A stretch of DNA of 64,000 nt. It comes from Owenia fusiformis (lineage: Eukaryota; Annelida; Polychaeta; Sabellida; Oweniidae). The position numbers and the translations under genes are program-made. Below, one piece after another: positions 60,691-64,000 of the stretch (within the stretch, counting starts at the first letter, position 1; each line of letters starts with the position of its first letter). The notes under the pieces are model-generated. The model saw only the letters and a program-made list of their open reading frames with translations. It did no database searches and was not told the origin of the DNA. The stretch spans positions 11,125,278-11,189,277 of the forward strand of contig CAIIXF020000008.1 of NCBI GenBank assembly GCA_903813345.2, written 5' to 3'.

Positions 60691-61913
60691 CAGGGCGTTC
60701 AATAAGTATTGCTAATTTTGTAATAACTTTTGTTATCTTGCTCTTTTCTTCATGAAACTTGCACAACCTAAGGAACACATATCTGACCTTATCCTATCCA
60801 AATTTCCGGACAACCGACTTAGTATTGACAAAGTTATTGTTACTATAGTAACCATTGTCACGGGTACGCGGGGCAACTTTAAGGGTTTTCATGATAAACT
60901 ATTGATATACGTCAAATAAACACTTTGATTAATAAACACTGCTCATATGGTCAAATCTTTATGTTGTCAGTTTGAATTATATGTATTATCTAACAACGAG
61001 CTATGACATCACAATATGTATGGTACATTAATTATCTAAGGAGTAGATGATAGTCGCATGATGATGTCATACCCCATTGAAACAAAATGGCTGAAAGAAA
61101 GGCTGACCTGCCAAGCAAAATCGACCTATAGGTTCCACCAGGATGATGGCCTGCTCACAGATCCTCTATTGTCCAAAATACAATAACAGAGCTTGGGATG
61201 GAATCATTGCTCCACGCAGCATATTCCCCAGATAATGTCCCACTTGATTTTGCTGTATTCGCCCCAGTGAAAAGAGATCTGAGAGGCGTCAACGCGGTAG
61301 CCTGACGTCCGTCAACACCAGGGATTGGTTGTACATAAACATTTTAATTGTTTTTCTTATTATTGTATGTAACATAATAATCTCAACCCCTTATGTAATA
61401 TTTTATATAACACATGTAAACACACCAAGTCTGGTGGATAAAATAAACATAAATATCACACCAGAATCTCAATCAACTGATGTCTGAGTGAAAACCTCCC
61501 TAGCCACACACTTCAAGGGTGGCTTCAAAAATGTGTACCACGAGTGGGTCCCCAGACTGCAACTGTGCATCGACGCTGAGGGTGCCTCTTTTGAGCACCT
61601 AATGAAGTGAAAATAAATCATGAAGTGACTCTGGAATGGATTATTTGTAACTGTACTGAATATCCCAAGAGTATTACATGATACTGCTTTCAATACTCAA
61701 AATGTTGTCCAAAGTGACATCAGAACTTTGCCCCGCATATCCATGACACTGGTTACCTTAGTAACCATAACTTTACTAATACTAATTCAATTGACTTGAA
61801 ATTTTTATTAGTCAAAGTCAGATATATGTACCTTATGTTGTGAAAGTTCCATGAAGAAAAAGCAAAGAGAACAAAAGTTAAAGCAAAATTAGCAATACTT
61901 ATTGAACGCCCTG
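60691..61913 (+). mobile_element. Decayed mariner-type transposon with long TIRs
   Basis: CAGGGCGTTCAATAAGTATT at both ends, inverted, bordered by TA; TIR similarity extends about 200 bases. A broken transposase frame is recognisable in pieces. YSPDNVPLDF near 61230 resembles the YSPDLxPxDF motif that holds the third catalytic acid. A C-terminal piece ending RLQLCIDAEGASFE lies near 61550-61600. Stops and frameshifts show it is dead. Confidence 0.8.
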
Positions 61914-63400
61914 TATAATGAATGTTTTGCCAGCTGTATATTTAATTAATTCAGCAAGTGAAAACATTTAATAATTTTATCCATATCATTGATACAATTA
62001 CAGGAATGTCTATTATACTAATGACAAATGAGTTATATATATAAGTTCTTTTGTTGTACAAGGGACATATAGAAATCATATATCTGGTTGTACTTATTAA
62101 GGGATTGTCTCCAAAGTCGAGGAAGAACAATGTTCATTTTGTTAGGTGGAGGGGGGCAAATGTTGATTTTGAAAGTAAAATATAAACTTTTGGACCTGAG
62201 ACTGTCTATGAGCATATAATGCTTTTTGTTCAGAGGTCAGAAATATATCTTGTGTAAAAGCCGAGTGTAAAGTTTGAATCACTTTGGATCACAGTTTATT
62301 GTAGACTTACCAAATAAAAACATTGCATTGCATTTATATCACACTTTATTTTTCAACAACATTTCAATACCATCCCTTAGTATTTTCTATTGATTTTCTA
62401 CATTGTGATTAGTCAGTCATCAGTATCATTATGTATTATTTTTTATGTTATTATTAGTATTATGTTGTCAAGTGCACGTACATTCATGCAATTTTATTTT
62501 TCATTTGAGGTCTATGTCAATTGCACAGTTGAATACCATTTGTTTGTTGACATTCAACATTTTAATATTGCTAACAAGTCATATGTACATAGGCATTGAT
62601 ATAGTATTAATGGTTTAAAGCACATCAAGTGCATTTAATTTTTATGATTATTTCATTAATTGGCCAACTTCAACCCCAACTTCATGTTAGAAGTTGAAGA
62701 TGAGGTTGCATAGGCCTAGGCCATGAACTATCAAAAATGAACCATATATTTTGTTTTTTGCATCTTAAAATGATTGCGCCATATGTATTATCCCATTTGT
62801 GAGATGATAATTTTACTTGCTAATTCGATCTAGCTAAATTTCATGTAATGCCAAGCAGCACAATAAATGAAGCATCACAATTGGCCAAATGATTCGCAAC
62901 AAGATGCCACAGAACCTTCGACAAATCCCAATATTCAATTTTAAAGCACAATGCTCCCTCCCTCTGTTTGACTTTTCCCTACTTAAAGCAAACATAATAT
63001 TTCAGCCCAATGCACTGTTTTACTGATATGCCTAATAGCATATTACTTATTAATACACACATTATTCTTCAAGGAAATAGATCATTTAAATGGGTTTTCA
63101 TGTTGTGTAGAAGCAATCATGTATCCACTATTGATGCAATAAATTAAAAATATCTTGCAAAATTATTGATTTTAGGATTAAATATGATCAAATCATTTGG
63201 ACTTCCCATATGGTGGTCTCTCTTGGATAAAAACAAAGTATTAAAATGTGTGAATATGTTTGTGAAACATGCGAAACAATAAGCATGTCCATATATAATC
63301 ACTATATAGGACATAAATAATATTGAAAGTTGTTTTTGATGAATATTAATCCTCTTGTTGATCAAACAAATTGGGAATCTCTTTTTGTTTATGTAACTCA
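61914..63400. other. Intergenic between the homeobox paralogues, right part
   Basis: AT-rich; no gene or clear repeat seen. Confidence 0.5.
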
Positions 63401-63403
63401 TTC

Positions 63404-63494
63404 CTTTGATCATATTTTTGATCCTTTTTGATCATATTGTTGATCCTTTTGATCATATCATGACCAATTGATCACATTTATAATCTCTTTGATC
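63404..63494 (+). promoter_or_regulatory. GATC-rich, TCF/LEF-like cluster upstream of homeobox gene 2
   Basis: Seven GATC words in 90 bases, including two exact CTTTGATC (63404 and 63487) and several TTTTGATC. It lies 190-275 bases before the ATG; gene 1 has its cluster at 230-290 bases. Confidence 0.5.
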
Positions 63495-63563
63495 ATCAAT
63501 GTGGACAAGATATAGCTTTATTATAATGTATAATACTGTTTAACATTCTGAGCCACAAAATAG

Positions 63564-63593
63564 CCAATCAATCCAAAGGATTTGGTATAAATA
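63564..63593 (+). promoter_or_regulatory. Core promoter of homeobox gene 2 (CCAAT and TATA)
   Basis: CCAAT at 63564 and TATAAATA at 63586-63593, followed by a leader almost identical to that of gene 1 up to the ATG. Confidence 0.7.
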
Positions 63594-63679
63594 GGCAAAC
63601 ATTTTCCAAGAAAGTCATATCTTAGAAATTAACAAACAAGAGTAACATCATTATATCAGAGTCTATCAAACATCAAAAC

Positions 63680-64000
63680 ATGGCAAGCAACAGTTACCAG
63701 GGACTAGATGCAGTAGTATGTCGGACACCAATGGCTAACCGCAACACAAGTCTACTTATCCCAGATCTTGATTCACCATTCTCAATACGCAGATTGCTTG
63801 GTCTTCCTGAAGAATCATCACCAGAGGGCGAACCAGCTTACCAGCCACAGACTGACCAGGTGTCACCGATGAAGTTCCCATGTGGGTTGCCACAAGATAA
63901 TTCCTGTGTGCTACCACTGAGGAGTTACTATGAAGCACCGCAAGTCAATAGCAGCCAGACAACCCAACAGCGACAAGGGACCTACAACAATCCATCCCGA
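63680..64000 (+). CDS. TALE homeobox paralogue, 5' part (runs off the right edge)
   Basis: 107 codons, open to the window end. Eight residues differ from the first 107 of the gene at 51896-53056 (about 92% identity): positions 8, 18, 23, 27, 28, 66, 69 and 77. The homeodomain would lie beyond base 64000, so its presence is assumed from the paralogue. Promoter and leader are also duplicated. Orientation is opposite to gene 1, with 10.6 kb between the two starts. Confidence 0.88.
   Translation, partial: MASNSYQGLDAVVCRTPMANRNTSLLIPDLDSPFSIRRLLGLPEESSPEGEPAYQPQTDQVSPMKFPCGLPQDNSCVLPLRSYYEAPQVNSSQTTQQRQGTYNNPSR

Overview
The window is animal nuclear DNA. It is AT-rich, with GT-AG introns, AATAAA signals and dense interspersed repeats, and it shows no bacterial or viral gene organisation. 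The repeat types (gtccgtcc-run elements, poly-G elements, 'gctcacatggtgagc' elements) and a pair of divergent TALE homeobox genes suggest a marine spiralian, most likely a mollusc. The species is not identified.

Layout: 72-4014 (-) holds the first six exons of TRMT6, the non-catalytic subunit of the tRNA m1A58 methyltransferase; its 3' part lies off the left edge. 4120-5180 is a tandem repeat. 7913-30199 (+) is a complete spastin (SPAST) gene with 14 exons: hydrophobic hairpin, MIT domain, linker, microtubule-binding segment and AAA ATPase. A second, alternative first exon (8573-8816) duplicates the start of the MIT domain but has no hairpin. Spastin intron 2 contains a complete antisense three-exon gene (14607-12630, -) for a multi-pass membrane protein. 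Intron 10 is almost filled by two mobile elements: a 2.3-kb terminal-inverted-repeat (TIR) element with CAC...GTG ends and a 5-bp target duplication, and a 1.5-kb Helitron-like element full of TGACCTT/AAGGTCA minisatellite.

32466-33534 (+) holds three phase-compatible exon-like segments (uncertain). 37067-36029 (-) holds the last two exons of a secreted phospholipase A2-like gene. 38-51 kb is gene-poor and repeat-rich. 53056-51896 (-) is an intronless TALE homeobox gene. A near-identical paralogue starts at 63680 (+) and runs off the right edge. The two are head to head with matching promoters, TATA and CCAAT boxes, and GATC-rich upstream clusters.

The housekeeping genes (TRMT6, spastin) show no functional link to the lineage-specific ones (membrane protein, PLA2-like, homeobox pair). 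The most informative non-genic material is a set of non-autonomous Helitron-like families. All share one end architecture: a short 5'-end word, its reverse complement just before a 3' hairpin, and a CT-rich end.
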